Source: Parvularcula dongshanensis (lineage in GTDB: Bacteria; Pseudomonadota; Alphaproteobacteria; Caulobacterales; Parvularculaceae). From it: DNA of 64,000 nucleotides. The position numbers and the translations under genes are program-made. The notes under the pieces were generated by a model. That model ran no database searches. It was not told where the DNA came from and saw nothing but the letters and a program-made list of their open reading frames with translations. Shown piece by piece: positions 36,237 through 45,405 of the stretch. The stretch is taken from assembly GCF_014199615.1 (NCBI RefSeq), contig NZ_JACHOB010000001.1, positions 186,001-250,000 of the forward strand, read 5' to 3'. The first letter of the stretch is position 1. Every line of letters begins with the position of its first letter.

Positions 36237-38797
36237 ACGATCCGCGCCGACAGAGCCGCCAACAGAGCCAACGTCCCGAGGCGGCGGACCTGACGACGTG
36301 CGACCGAGAGCCGATTCACATCATCGGCGGGATCCAACCCTTCGGCGCGCTCATCGCCTTCTCCTCGGACTGGATCGTCGGCTCTGCCTCGGCGAACGTC
36401 AGCGAGTTCCTGGGCGTGCCGCACGAAGACCTCGTCGGCTCTCGCCTGTCCGACTGGATCCTGCCGAACGCTGCGAGCGCGCTGCGCCGGCGGCTCAACC
36501 AGCTGAGCTTCGCGGACGCGGTCGAGCGGATCTTCGACATCGAACTCGTCGCGGACCGCCGCTTCGACGTGGCGCTTCACGTCTCGGGCAACTCCTTCGT
36601 CCTGGAGGTCGAGCACAGGCAGCGCGAGCAGGCGGACCACGATGCGAGCCACGTCCGCCCCCTGATCGACCGGGTGACGCGCGCTTCGAGCCTGAAGGAG
36701 ATCTACGAGATCGGGGCGAAGCAGGTGCGGGCCCTGACCGGCTTCGACCGCGTCATGGTCTACAAGTTCTCTCCGGACGGCTCCGGCGAAGTCGTCGCCG
36801 AGGCGCGATCCAGCCACCTCGAACCCTATCTGAACCTTCGCTACCCTGCCTCCGACATCCCCAAGCAGGCGCGCGCGCTCTACGAACGCAACCTGCTGCG
36901 CATCATCTCGGACGTGGCGGAGGAACCGGTCCCGATCGAGCCCTATCTGAGCCCCGAAGGCGAGCCGCTCGACCTGTCGATGAGCACGCTACGGGCCAGC
37001 TCGCCGATCCACTGCGAGTACCTCACGAACATGGGCGTCCACGCCTCCATGTCGATCTCGATCCTGCGGCGCGGCGAGCTTTGGGGTCTGTTCGCGTGTC
37101 ACCACTACGCGCCGCGCGTCGTCCCCTACCCCACCCGGACGCTGTGCGAACTGTTCGGACAGTTCTACTCCTACGTCCTCGAGCAGCGCGAAGGCGACGA
37201 GGCGCGGATGCTCGCCGACCGGGCAAGCCTCGCGCACCGCAACCTTTCCGTACTCCTCGCGGACAGCAGAGACATCGCCGAGAACTTCGACGTCTTCGCA
37301 GAGTCGCTCGGCGAAGTGATCGCCTTCGACGGCGTGGCGCTGTTCCTCGACGGAAAGATCCAGCGGTCCGGCCAGACGCCGGAGCCGGACCACTTGCGTT
37401 CGCTCGCCAAGTTCCTCAACCGCGCGGGCGCGAGCCGGATCTACGCTTCGGACCACCTGGCCGGCACGATGCCGGAGGCCGAGGCGTTCGTGGACCGTGC
37501 CGCGGGCGTCCTGGCGATCCCAATCAGCCGGACCCCGCGCGACTACCTCGTTCTCTTCCGCCAAGAGGTCGCAAGGACGGTGACTTGGGCCGGACGCCCC
37601 GACAAGGCGGTCACCCACGGGCCGAACGGCGTCCGCCTGACGCCGCGCAAGAGCTTCGAGGCGTGGAAGGAGACGGTCAGCGCGCACAGCCTGCCCTGGA
37701 CGGACGCGGAGGTCGCCATCGCGGAGACCCTCCGCGTGACGATGATCGAAGTGATCCTCCGGCTGACCGACGAGGCCGCGCAGGAGCGCGCCGCCGCCCA
37801 CGAGCGGCAGGAGCTCCTGATCGCCGAGCTCAACCACCGGGTCCGGAACATCCTGAACCTGATCAGAGGCCTCGTCGGGCAGTCGCGGTCCGACGAGCAG
37901 TCGATCGACGACTTCGTCGCGGTCGTAGGCGGCCGTATCCAGGCGCTCGCCCGCGCGCACGACCAGATCACGCAGGAGCAGTGGCAGCCGGGTTCGCTTT
38001 GGGAACTGATAGAGACGGAAGCGCAGGCCTATAGCGGTGAGAAGCACGCCCGCGTTCGCGTCGAAGGAGACGACGTCCTCATCACCCCGACGGCGCACAC
38101 CGTCCTCGCGCTCGTCGTCCACGAGTTGCTGACGAACGCCATGAAGTACGGCGCCTTGAGCGATTCCGCGGGCAGCGTCGCCGTCCGTACGGTGATCGAA
38201 GAAAACGGCGACCTCTGCCTCGAGTGGCGCGAACAGGGCGGCCCCGCCGTCCAGGTGCCCAAGCGCCGGGGCTTCGGCAGCACCATCATCGAGCGCTCCA
38301 TTCCCTTCGAACTCAAAGGCACCGCGGAGCTTCACTACGAACTCGGCGGCATCAAGGGCCGCTTCTGCATCCCGTCCCACTTCGTCGCGGGGCACGCGGC
38401 GCCCAGAACCGCGAAGAAGGCCCCGGCCGGTCCGCGCGGCGGCGTCCACGGCCGGGTACTGATCGTCGAGGACAACATGATCATCGGACTGGACGCCGAG
38501 ATGATGTTGCAGGCCATGGGCGCGGAGGACGTCGTGATGGCCTCCCGCGCGACGGACGCGCTCTCCGAGTTGGCGTCGGCCGCGTTCGACTTCGCCCTCC
38601 TCGACGTGAACCTCGGCCAGGAGACGTCCGAGCCCGTGGCCGAGCGTCTAGCGGCGCTGAGCGTTCCCTTCGTCTTCGCCACCGGCTACGGCGAGGTCGA
38701 GCAGCTGACCGGACGCTTCGACGCGCCCGTCGTGCTCAAGCCCTTCGCCGAAGACGCGCTTCGCAACGCGTTCGCCAAGGTCGCGGCGAAGAGCTGA
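36233..38797 (+). CDS. bphP: Bacteriophytochrome hybrid histidine kinase (HWE type) with receiver
   Basis: 854 residues. PAS (about 20-130) carries Cys23, the usual biliverdin attachment site, just before PIHIIGGIQPFG. GAF (about 140-310) has PASDIPKQAR and SPIHCEYLTNMGVHASMS. PHY has the tongue motifs WAGRP and PRKSFEAWKE. The kinase has phosphoacceptor His535 (ELNHRVRN), N-box HELLTNAMKYG and WREQ, the HWE pattern. A C-terminal receiver domain follows with phosphoacceptor Asp791 (LLDVNLG). It senses red/far-red light; no separate response regulator gene adjoins, so phosphotransfer may stay internal or go to a distant partner. Confidence 0.95.
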   Translation: MNDPRRQSRQQSQRPEAADLTTCDREPIHIIGGIQPFGALIAFSSDWIVGSASANVSEFLGVPHEDLVGSRLSDWILPNAASALRRRLNQLSFADAVERIFDIELVADRRFDVALHVSGNSFVLEVEHRQREQADHDASHVRPLIDRVTRASSLKEIYEIGAKQVRALTGFDRVMVYKFSPDGSGEVVAEARSSHLEPYLNLRYPASDIPKQARALYERNLLRIISDVAEEPVPIEPYLSPEGEPLDLSMSTLRASSPIHCEYLTNMGVHASMSISILRRGELWGLFACHHYAPRVVPYPTRTLCELFGQFYSYVLEQREGDEARMLADRASLAHRNLSVLLADSRDIAENFDVFAESLGEVIAFDGVALFLDGKIQRSGQTPEPDHLRSLAKFLNRAGASRIYASDHLAGTMPEAEAFVDRAAGVLAIPISRTPRDYLVLFRQEVARTVTWAGRPDKAVTHGPNGVRLTPRKSFEAWKETVSAHSLPWTDAEVAIAETLRVTMIEVILRLTDEAAQERAAAHERQELLIAELNHRVRNILNLIRGLVGQSRSDEQSIDDFVAVVGGRIQALARAHDQITQEQWQPGSLWELIETEAQAYSGEKHARVRVEGDDVLITPTAHTVLALVVHELLTNAMKYGALSDSAGSVAVRTVIEENGDLCLEWREQGGPAVQVPKRRGFGSTIIERSIPFELKGTAELHYELGGIKGRFCIPSHFVAGHAAPRTAKKAPAGPRGGVHGRVLIVEDNMIIGLDAEMMLQAMGAEDVVMASRATDALSELASAAFDFALLDVNLGQETSEPVAERLAALSVPFVFATGYGEVEQLTGRFDAPVVLKPFAEDALRNAFAKVAAKS

Positions 38798-38809
38798 GGG
38801 AAGCTGGCC

Positions 38810-41092
38810 TCAGGCCCAGCTCGGCAGCGCGACGCCCGCCGCCTCGGCATAGGCCTCGACCTCGCGCCGAAGCTCCCCTGAGGGCGCCGCGAGCGTTTCG
38901 TTCAGCCAGCCACTCAGAGCGCCTAGGTCGACCGAACGGATCATCGCCTTGAGCGGCGCGACCGACGAGGCCGTGACGGACAAGGAGCGCAGGCCGAGCC
39001 CCATCAGCACGAGCGCCATAAGCGGGTCCGAAGCCTGCTCGCCGCAATAGCCGACGGGCCGCCCCGCCGCCTTCGCCTCGCTGATCGTACGGCCGACGAA
39101 GCCGATGAAAGCTGGACACAGAGGGTCGTAGCGCGAGGAGACGAGCGCCGACTCGCGATCCGCGGCGAAGAAGAACTGCGCCAGGTCGTTCCCGCCGATC
39201 GAGACGAAGTCGGAGGCGGCCGCGATCGAGCGGGCCGACCAGGCCGCAGACGGGATCTCGATCATCACCCCGACGATCACCGAGGACGGCACCGGCTTGC
39301 GGCCGCGCTTGCGCCGGGACAGCTCTTTCTCGATCACGCCGCGGGCGGCCTCGACCTCCTCGACCGTGGTGACGAGCGGAAGGAGCACGCGAAGCTCCCG
39401 CCCGCCAGCCGCCGCGATCATCGCGCGCAGCTGCGTGCGGAACAGGCCTTCGCGGTCGAGGCTGACGCGCAGGCCGCGCCAGCCCATGGCCGGGTTCGCC
39501 TCGACGGGCTGCGTCATGTAGGTGGCGCGCTTGTCCGAGCCGATGTCCGCCGTGCGGAAGACGACCGGCTTGGTGCCCGCCGCGCGGAGCACCTCGCGGT
39601 AGAGGTGCTCCTGTTCCGCCGCGGTCGGAAGGGTCCGGCCGATGAGGAAGGGAAGCTCGGTCCGGAAGAGGCCGATGCCGCTGGCGCCGGTCTCCTTCAG
39701 ATGCGGCATGTCGAGGAGGAGCCCCGCGTTCATCTGAAGGTCGATGAGCGCGCCGTCCTTGGTCACGGCTGGCTCGTCGCGCAGCGCCGCGTACGCCTCG
39801 AGCCTGCGCTCGCGCATCGCCTTCTTGTCGGCGTAGGACCGAAGGGCGTCGCTGGGCGGGCGGAGGTGGACCTCGCCGGTGTCGCCGTCGACGATCACCG
39901 TGTCGCCCGGCCGCGCGCTCTCGACCATGCCGGGCAGGCCCGAGACGAAGGGCAGGCCGAGCGAACGCGCGACGATGGCCGCGTGGCTCGTCCCGCCGCC
40001 ATCGGCGAGGACGAGGCCCGCGAGGCGGTCGGTGCTCAGCTCGAGAAGCTCGGCGGGACCGAGCGTCTCCGCCATGAGGATCGCGCCTTCGGGTAGCTCG
40101 GGCGGCCCTTCGAGGCCCTGGAGCGCGCGGATCAGACGCCGGGAGAGGTCCTCGAGGTCGTGCAGGCGCTCCCGCAGGTAAGGGTCGGGCGCGGCGCGCA
40201 TCCGCTCGCGGTTCTCGGCCTGGACCTGCTCGACCGCGGTCTCGGCGGTCAGGCCCGACAGCACCTTCTCCTCGATCCGGCGGACCCAGCCGCGGTCGTA
40301 GGCGAAGAGGCGGTAGACCTCGAGCACCTCGCGGCTGACCCCTGCGACCTTGGCGTCCGTGGCGATCATCTCGTCCACGGACTTCTGCAGCCCCGCGACC
40401 GCGTCCTCGAGACGCGTCTTCTCGGCGGCGACGGACTCGGCGAAGACCTTGTGCGTTCGGGAGTCGGGTTCGAGCAGCGCGACGGTGCCGATGGCGATGC
40501 CCGCCGAGACTGCGGCGCCGCGCCCCGATTCGGGCGCCTCGAGGAGGGCTTGCGCTTCCTTGGTGTCCGCCTCGTCGAGAAGGTCGCCCGTCGGCACGAT
40601 TTCGGCGAGCACGGTCGCGACGATCTGCGCCGCCTCGATCTCGTCGTCGGTGTAGCGGCGCTGCGTGCGGTTCTGGACCACGAGGACGCCGAGGACCTGG
40701 CCCGAGCGGACGACAGGCACGCCGAGAAAGGCTTGCAGCGGGTCTTCGCCCGTCTCCGCCCGGTAGGAGAAGGACGGGTGCGCCGGGGCGTTGGTCACCG
40801 AGAGCGGCTGGCGCCGGTCGGCGACCCAGCCGACGAGGCCCTCGCCCGGCGCCATGCGCGTCGCGTGGACGGCTTCGGGCTTCAGACCCTGCGTCGCGAA
40901 GAGCTCGAGCGCGCCGGAGGTCCGCCGCACGTAGATCGAGCAGACGTCGGCGACCATGTTCGCCGCGATCGCACGAACGAGCTTCTCGAGCCGCGCCTGC
41001 GGCTCGGCCGGCTCGGCCATGATCTCGCGCAGCCTCTTGAGGAGGACGCGCGGGCTCGACCGGGGCCGCGGGACGTAGCCCGTCTCGCTCAC
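38810..41092 (-). CDS. ptsP: Phosphoenolpyruvate-protein phosphotransferase PtsP (EI-Ntr)
   Basis: 760 residues. The N-terminal GAF domain (about 25-165) is followed by PEP-utilising enzyme I: N-terminal domain, phospho-His370 in GGGTSHAAI, then a TIM-barrel with VGVMIEIPSAA, SIGGNDLAQFF and the Cys motif GYCGEQASDP. It starts the nitrogen-PTS cascade to NPr and EIIA-Ntr. The GTG start overlaps the lysC stop (GTGA), the usual alphaproteobacterial lysC-ptsP pair. No npr or ptsN nearby. Confidence 0.95.
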   Translation of the reverse strand: MSETGYVPRPRSSPRVLLKRLREIMAEPAEPQARLEKLVRAIAANMVADVCSIYVRRTSGALELFATQGLKPEAVHATRMAPGEGLVGWVADRRQPLSVTNAPAHPSFSYRAETGEDPLQAFLGVPVVRSGQVLGVLVVQNRTQRRYTDDEIEAAQIVATVLAEIVPTGDLLDEADTKEAQALLEAPESGRGAAVSAGIAIGTVALLEPDSRTHKVFAESVAAEKTRLEDAVAGLQKSVDEMIATDAKVAGVSREVLEVYRLFAYDRGWVRRIEEKVLSGLTAETAVEQVQAENRERMRAAPDPYLRERLHDLEDLSRRLIRALQGLEGPPELPEGAILMAETLGPAELLELSTDRLAGLVLADGGGTSHAAIVARSLGLPFVSGLPGMVESARPGDTVIVDGDTGEVHLRPPSDALRSYADKKAMRERRLEAYAALRDEPAVTKDGALIDLQMNAGLLLDMPHLKETGASGIGLFRTELPFLIGRTLPTAAEQEHLYREVLRAAGTKPVVFRTADIGSDKRATYMTQPVEANPAMGWRGLRVSLDREGLFRTQLRAMIAAAGGRELRVLLPLVTTVEEVEAARGVIEKELSRRKRGRKPVPSSVIVGVMIEIPSAAWSARSIAAASDFVSIGGNDLAQFFFAADRESALVSSRYDPLCPAFIGFVGRTISEAKAAGRPVGYCGEQASDPLMALVLMGLGLRSLSVTASSVAPLKAMIRSVDLGALSGWLNETLAAPSGELRREVEAYAEAAGVALPSWA

Positions 41093-42375
41093 ACGAACGC
41101 TCGCGGACCGCCCGCGCCCGCCGCGCCGACCGTGCCGAGCTCGAAGGCGTCGTGCAGCGCGCGGACGGCGAGCTCCGTGTACTCGGCCGGGATCAGCACG
41201 CTGATCTTGATCTCGGAGGTCGAGATGTTCTGGATGTTGATGCCGCGCTCGGCGAGCGTGCGGAACATCTGCGCCGCGACGCCGGAGGTGTCGTTCATCC
41301 CCACGCCGATGATCGACACCTTGGACACGTTCTGATCGGCGATCACGTCCGTGTAGCCGACCTCGTCCTTCATCTCGGCGAGGTGCGAGAGCGCCCGTGA
41401 CAGGTCGGCTTCCTTGAGGGTGAAGGAGACGTTCGCCGCCTCCCCCGCCCTCGCCTGGCTCTGCACGATCATGTCGATGTTGACCTTGGCCGATGCCAGC
41501 CCCGCGAAGATGGTCGCGGACTTGCCGGGCGTGTTCGGCACGCCGAGTAGCGAGATCTTCGCTTCGGCGCGGGATGGGACGACGGCGGAGACGACTCGGC
41601 GTTCCATGATGTGCTCCTCGGACGTGATCAGGGTGTTGGCGGGGTCGTCCTGCGGCTCTTCCAGGCTGGAGAGCACCCGGATCGGCACATTATGCGTCAT
41701 CCCGAGGCCGACGGAACGGGTCTGAAGCACTTTTGCGCCCAAGCTGGCCATCTCCAGCATCTCCTCGAAGGAGATGCGGTCGAGGCGCCGGGCGCCCGGC
41801 ACGATGCGCGGGTCGGTCGTGTAGACGCCGTCGACGTCGGTGTAGATGTCGCAGCGGAAGGCGCCGAGCGCGGCTGCGAGCGCGACGGCCGTGGTGTCCG
41901 AGCCGCCCCGTCCGAGGGTCGAGATCCGCCCATCGGGCGAGACGCCCTGGAAGCCCGAGACGACGGCGATCTCGCCCGTGTCGATGGCGGCGCCGAGCGT
42001 CTCGCCGTCGATGTCCTCGATCACGGCCGCACCGTGGCTGTCGTCGGTCCTAAGGCCCGCCTGCCAGCCCTGCCAGCTGCGCGCGCGGATCCCCTGGCGC
42101 TGCAGAACGAGGGCCAATAGCCCTGCGGTCACCTGCTCGCCCGTCGAGACGACGGCGTCGTAGTCCGGGGTACGGGAGACGTCCCCGCCACCCGCCTTCT
42201 CGGTCAGATCGACCAGACGGTTGGTCTCGCCCGACATGGCCGAGACGGTGACGCAGACCTTGCGGCCGCGCTCGATCTCCGCGCGTACGTGACGCGCCAC
42301 CCGCTCGATGCGCTCGAGGTCGCCGACGGAGGTCCCGCCGAACTTCATGACCAGCCTGTCGCTGTTCTCTTCCAT
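41089..42375 (-). CDS. lysC: Aspartate kinase
   Basis: Commits aspartate to lysine, threonine and methionine synthesis. 428 residues. Kinase motifs MKFGGTSVG, SGFQGVSPDGRISTLGRGGSD and YTDVDGVYTTDPR are followed by two ACT domains carrying feedback sites (GKSATIFAGLASAKVNIDMI, VAAQMFRTLAERGINIQNISTSEIKIS). Divergent from ubiG. First gene of the lysC-ptsP pair. Confidence 0.97.
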   Translation of the reverse strand: MEENSDRLVMKFGGTSVGDLERIERVARHVRAEIERGRKVCVTVSAMSGETNRLVDLTEKAGGGDVSRTPDYDAVVSTGEQVTAGLLALVLQRQGIRARSWQGWQAGLRTDDSHGAAVIEDIDGETLGAAIDTGEIAVVSGFQGVSPDGRISTLGRGGSDTTAVALAAALGAFRCDIYTDVDGVYTTDPRIVPGARRLDRISFEEMLEMASLGAKVLQTRSVGLGMTHNVPIRVLSSLEEPQDDPANTLITSEEHIMERRVVSAVVPSRAEAKISLLGVPNTPGKSATIFAGLASAKVNIDMIVQSQARAGEAANVSFTLKEADLSRALSHLAEMKDEVGYTDVIADQNVSKVSIIGVGMNDTSGVAAQMFRTLAERGINIQNISTSEIKISVLIPAEYTELAVRALHDAFELGTVGAAGAGGPRAFV

Positions 42376-42475
42376 CGGCTCTTTCCGACGTCATCCTTGG
42401 CGCTGCCCGCATGGCCGCCTAGCTAGGGCTGACTAGAGAAAGCGTGAAACCCCCGCAAGGCGAGGTATGGAACAC

Positions 42476-43252
42476 ATGGCGAACGAGCGGGCGAACGAGA
42501 AGGCGGCCGAACGAACCACGATCGATCCGGGGGAGATCGACAAGTTCTCGGCCATGGCGGCGGAGTGGTGGGACCCCCTCGGCAAGTTCAAGCCGCTGCA
42601 TAAGTTCAACCCGATCCGCCTCGGCCTGATCCGCGACGAGATCTGCGCGCAGTTCGGCCGAGACCGCTACGCGAAGAGGCCGCTCGAGGGCCTGAGGCTC
42701 CTCGACATCGGCTGCGGCGGCGGCCTCGTCTCGGAGCCCATGACCCGGCTCGGCGCCGAGGTCGTCGGCATCGACGCCGCCGAGCGCAACGTGAAGACCG
42801 CGATCATGCATGCCGAGCAGTCGAAGCTCGACATCGACTACCGCGCGACCACGGTCGAGGCGCTCGCCGCCTCGGGCGAAGCGCCCTTCGACGCCGTCCT
42901 GAACCTCGAAGTGGTCGAGCACGTCGCCGACATCGAGCTCTTCTTGTCGGAAAGCGCGAGCCTCGTGAAGCCGGGCGGCCTGATGGCGGTCGCCACGATC
43001 AACCGTACGCTGAAGGCGCTACTGACGGCGAAGTTCGCCGCGGAGTACGTGCTACGCTGGCTGCCGCGGGGCACGCACGAGTACGCGAAGTTCGTCCGGC
43101 CCGAAGAGGCGCGCCGCGCGCTCGAGGGGGCAGGAATGACGGTCACGCGCGTCGCAGGCATCAGCTACACGCCCGTGCTCGACGCCTGGCGCGTGACCGA
43201 GGACGACAGCGTCAACTACACCATGTTCGCGGCCAAGCCGCAGGTGGTTTGA
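42476..43252 (+). CDS. ubiG: Ubiquinone biosynthesis O-methyltransferase
   Basis: 258 residues from ATG 42476 (GAGG ten bases upstream; ATG 42467 also in frame). SAM motif [15 protein letters not shown], family start [26 protein letters not shown], post-II HEYAKFV. Performs both O-methylations of ubiquinone synthesis at the inner membrane. Divergent from lysC, convergent with comEC (7 bp apart). Confidence 0.96.
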   Translation: MANERANEKAAERTTIDPGEIDKFSAMAAEWWDPLGKFKPLHKFNPIRLGLIRDEICAQFGRDRYAKRPLEGLRLLDIGCGGGLVSEPMTRLGAEVVGIDAAERNVKTAIMHAEQSKLDIDYRATTVEALAASGEAPFDAVLNLEVVEHVADIELFLSESASLVKPGGLMAVATINRTLKALLTAKFAAEYVLRWLPRGTHEYAKFVRPEEARRALEGAGMTVTRVAGISYTPVLDAWRVTEDDSVNYTMFAAKPQVV

Positions 43253-43259
43253 GGGCGGA

Positions 43260-45365
43260 TCAAGGACGGGCGCAGCCGGCCCAGGGGCGGCAGCCGCGCG
43301 CCGCCGCGCTGATGCGGACCACGTCGCCGGTCAGGGTGACAGGGGCCGCGTCTTCCAGCGCTTCGGCCGTGAACAAGAGCGCGGAACAGCCGCCGAGCGC
43401 CGCCGGCGCGTAGCCCGTATAGACGACGAGCTGCGCGCTCCGGCAGGCCGACGCAGCGGCCGCAGGCGTCTCCGCCACGCTCAGCGTGCCGCCGTTCGGC
43501 ATGGCGACGCTGCAGGCGTCCTCTCCGCACTCTCCGAACCTGGGCTGATCGGCGATGACCGCCGGCAGGCCGAGATGGCCTAGCCACGTCTCGACGGAGA
43601 AGCGGTCGCGGCGGCGGCTGAGGAGGGAGAGCCGGTCCTCGCCGTCCACCTCGACGCGGACGGCGACCTGACGCGCGTCCCTGCCGATGAAGACGTCCGG
43701 GCGCTGTGCGTTCTGCGCCGCGATCGCGGCGAGCGGGAAGGCGAGAAGCCCCGCGAGCCGCCAGGGTGCCGCGAAGAGGCAGAGCGTCAGCATCCCGCCG
43801 ATGACCAGGAGCCACGCCGCGGCCGGCGGCTGGGCCACGAGGCGAACGGCGCCCGGCAGGTCCTCGAACCAACCCGCGCCCGCCAGCACGAGCTCGAGGC
43901 CACGCCCCATCAGCCACCAAAGCGGCCCGTCGAGCCCGATCGGCATGAGGAGCAGCCCCATCACCGCCGTCGGCATCACGAGCAGGGTGACGACGGGCAT
44001 GACGGCGAGGTTCGCGGGCAGGCCCCAAACGGCGATCCGGCCGAAGTGGTAGACCGCGAAGGGCGCCGTGGCGGCACCGGCGAGTGCCGAGGTCGCGAAG
44101 AGACCGCCTAGGAAGCGCAAGGGGCGGGAGCCGGCACCCGCCTCGCCGCGCCTTCGCCGGCTCTCCGCCCAGCTGAAGGCGGCCACGAGGACGGTGACCG
44201 CCATGAAGGACATCTGGAACCCTGCCGAGGCCGCCGCCTCCGGCCGCAGGCAGAGGATGAGCAGCGCGGCCAGGGCGACGTTGCGCAACGACACGGCCCG
44301 ACGGTCGAACAGCACCGCGCCGAAGGCGACGGCGGCCATCACGAAGGCCCGCTGCGCCGAGATCGGCGCGCCCGAGAGCGCGAGGTAGACCGCCCCGCCC
44401 CCGATCGCCGCCCCCGCTGCGATCTTCTTGATCGGCCAGAGGAGCGCCGCCCGTTCCCAATGGGCGAGCACGAAGCGGAGCCCGGCGAAGAGGAAGCCGC
44501 AGACGAGGCCCATATGCAGCCCCGAGATGGCGAGGAGGTGGGCCAGGCCGGTATCGCGAAGGCGCTGCGTGACGGCTTCGGGCACTCGCTCCCGCTTGCC
44601 GGTGACGAGCGCCGCCGCGAGCCCGCCGGCCCGCTCCCCCGCCCGCGCCTCGATCCGGTCCGCAACCGCTTCGCGCAGGCGTTCCAGGCGGGCGCCCGGG
44701 CGAAGCCCTTCGGCCCGGCGCAGGACGCGCGCACCGGTGTAACTGTAGCCTACCCCGCCGATCCGCTCGAACCACAAGGCCAGGGCGTAGTCGTAGCCGC
44801 CCGGAAGCGCCGGGCCCGGCGGCGGAGACAGGACTGCCCTGAGGCGGACGGTGTCGCCGGGCGCCGCGCCGGTGGGCCGGCCCCGCCAGCTGATCCGGAC
44901 GCGGTGAGGGGTGTCCGCATCGCGGAACCCGCCGACCCGCTCGACGCGCAGCGTGTAGCGGAGCCCCTGCTCGCGGCGCTCGACCCGCTCGAGCACGCCC
45001 TCGACGGTCACGGGCGGCGTCTCGTGGCGGATGACGGGGGCGGCCAGGGCGTGAGTACGCATCTGTATCAGGGCGAAGCCGAGGCTTGCGAAGAAAGCGG
45101 CGCGGGCGACCAGGCGAAGGCTCATGCGGTCTCGCCGGGAAGCGAGGCCCCAACCGAGCAGGCTCGTCAGCGCGACGCAGGGTCCGAGGAGGAGCGGGGG
45201 TTCGACCCGCAGAGAAAGGTAGCTCGCCACGCCCGCGATCATCAGCACCGGCGCGAGCAGGACGAAGCGATGCCGCTCCCGCTCGGTCCAGGCGCCGAGG
45301 GTCGCCCCCACGTCCTCCAGCAGCGGGCCGAACCGCGCCGGGCGGTTGGCAGCCCCCATCCCCAT
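43260..45365 (-). CDS. ComEC/Rec2-family competence protein
   Basis: 701 residues from ATG 45365 (ATG 45359 and 45428 also in frame). Two N-terminal hydrophobic helices and a DUF4131 OB-like part (RISWRGRPTGAAPGDTVRLRA) precede the ComEC core (GLAHLLAISGLHMGLV, LSGAPISAQRAFVM). About ten membrane helices are visible. The C-terminal tail lacks the metallo-beta-lactamase domain of longer homologues, as is common in alphaproteobacteria. It would form the inner-membrane DNA uptake channel. Divergent from gltX. Confidence 0.88.
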   Translation of the reverse strand: MGMGAANRPARFGPLLEDVGATLGAWTERERHRFVLLAPVLMIAGVASYLSLRVEPPLLLGPCVALTSLLGWGLASRRDRMSLRLVARAAFFASLGFALIQMRTHALAAPVIRHETPPVTVEGVLERVERREQGLRYTLRVERVGGFRDADTPHRVRISWRGRPTGAAPGDTVRLRAVLSPPPGPALPGGYDYALALWFERIGGVGYSYTGARVLRRAEGLRPGARLERLREAVADRIEARAGERAGGLAAALVTGKRERVPEAVTQRLRDTGLAHLLAISGLHMGLVCGFLFAGLRFVLAHWERAALLWPIKKIAAGAAIGGGAVYLALSGAPISAQRAFVMAAVAFGAVLFDRRAVSLRNVALAALLILCLRPEAAASAGFQMSFMAVTVLVAAFSWAESRRRRGEAGAGSRPLRFLGGLFATSALAGAATAPFAVYHFGRIAVWGLPANLAVMPVVTLLVMPTAVMGLLLMPIGLDGPLWWLMGRGLELVLAGAGWFEDLPGAVRLVAQPPAAAWLLVIGGMLTLCLFAAPWRLAGLLAFPLAAIAAQNAQRPDVFIGRDARQVAVRVEVDGEDRLSLLSRRRDRFSVETWLGHLGLPAVIADQPRFGECGEDACSVAMPNGGTLSVAETPAAAASACRSAQLVVYTGYAPAALGGCSALLFTAEALEDAAPVTLTGDVVRISAAARGCRPWAGCARP

Positions 45366-45405
45366 GCCTATCACGCGGGCTCTCGCCACCCTTTCAAGGC
45401 CCCCC

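Noticed and set aside
43216-45153. Very long open frames antisense to comEC, gltX and other genes
   Set aside because: High-GC coding DNA produces such antisense frames; they are Arg/Ala/Pro-rich and lack family resemblance and ribosome sites.
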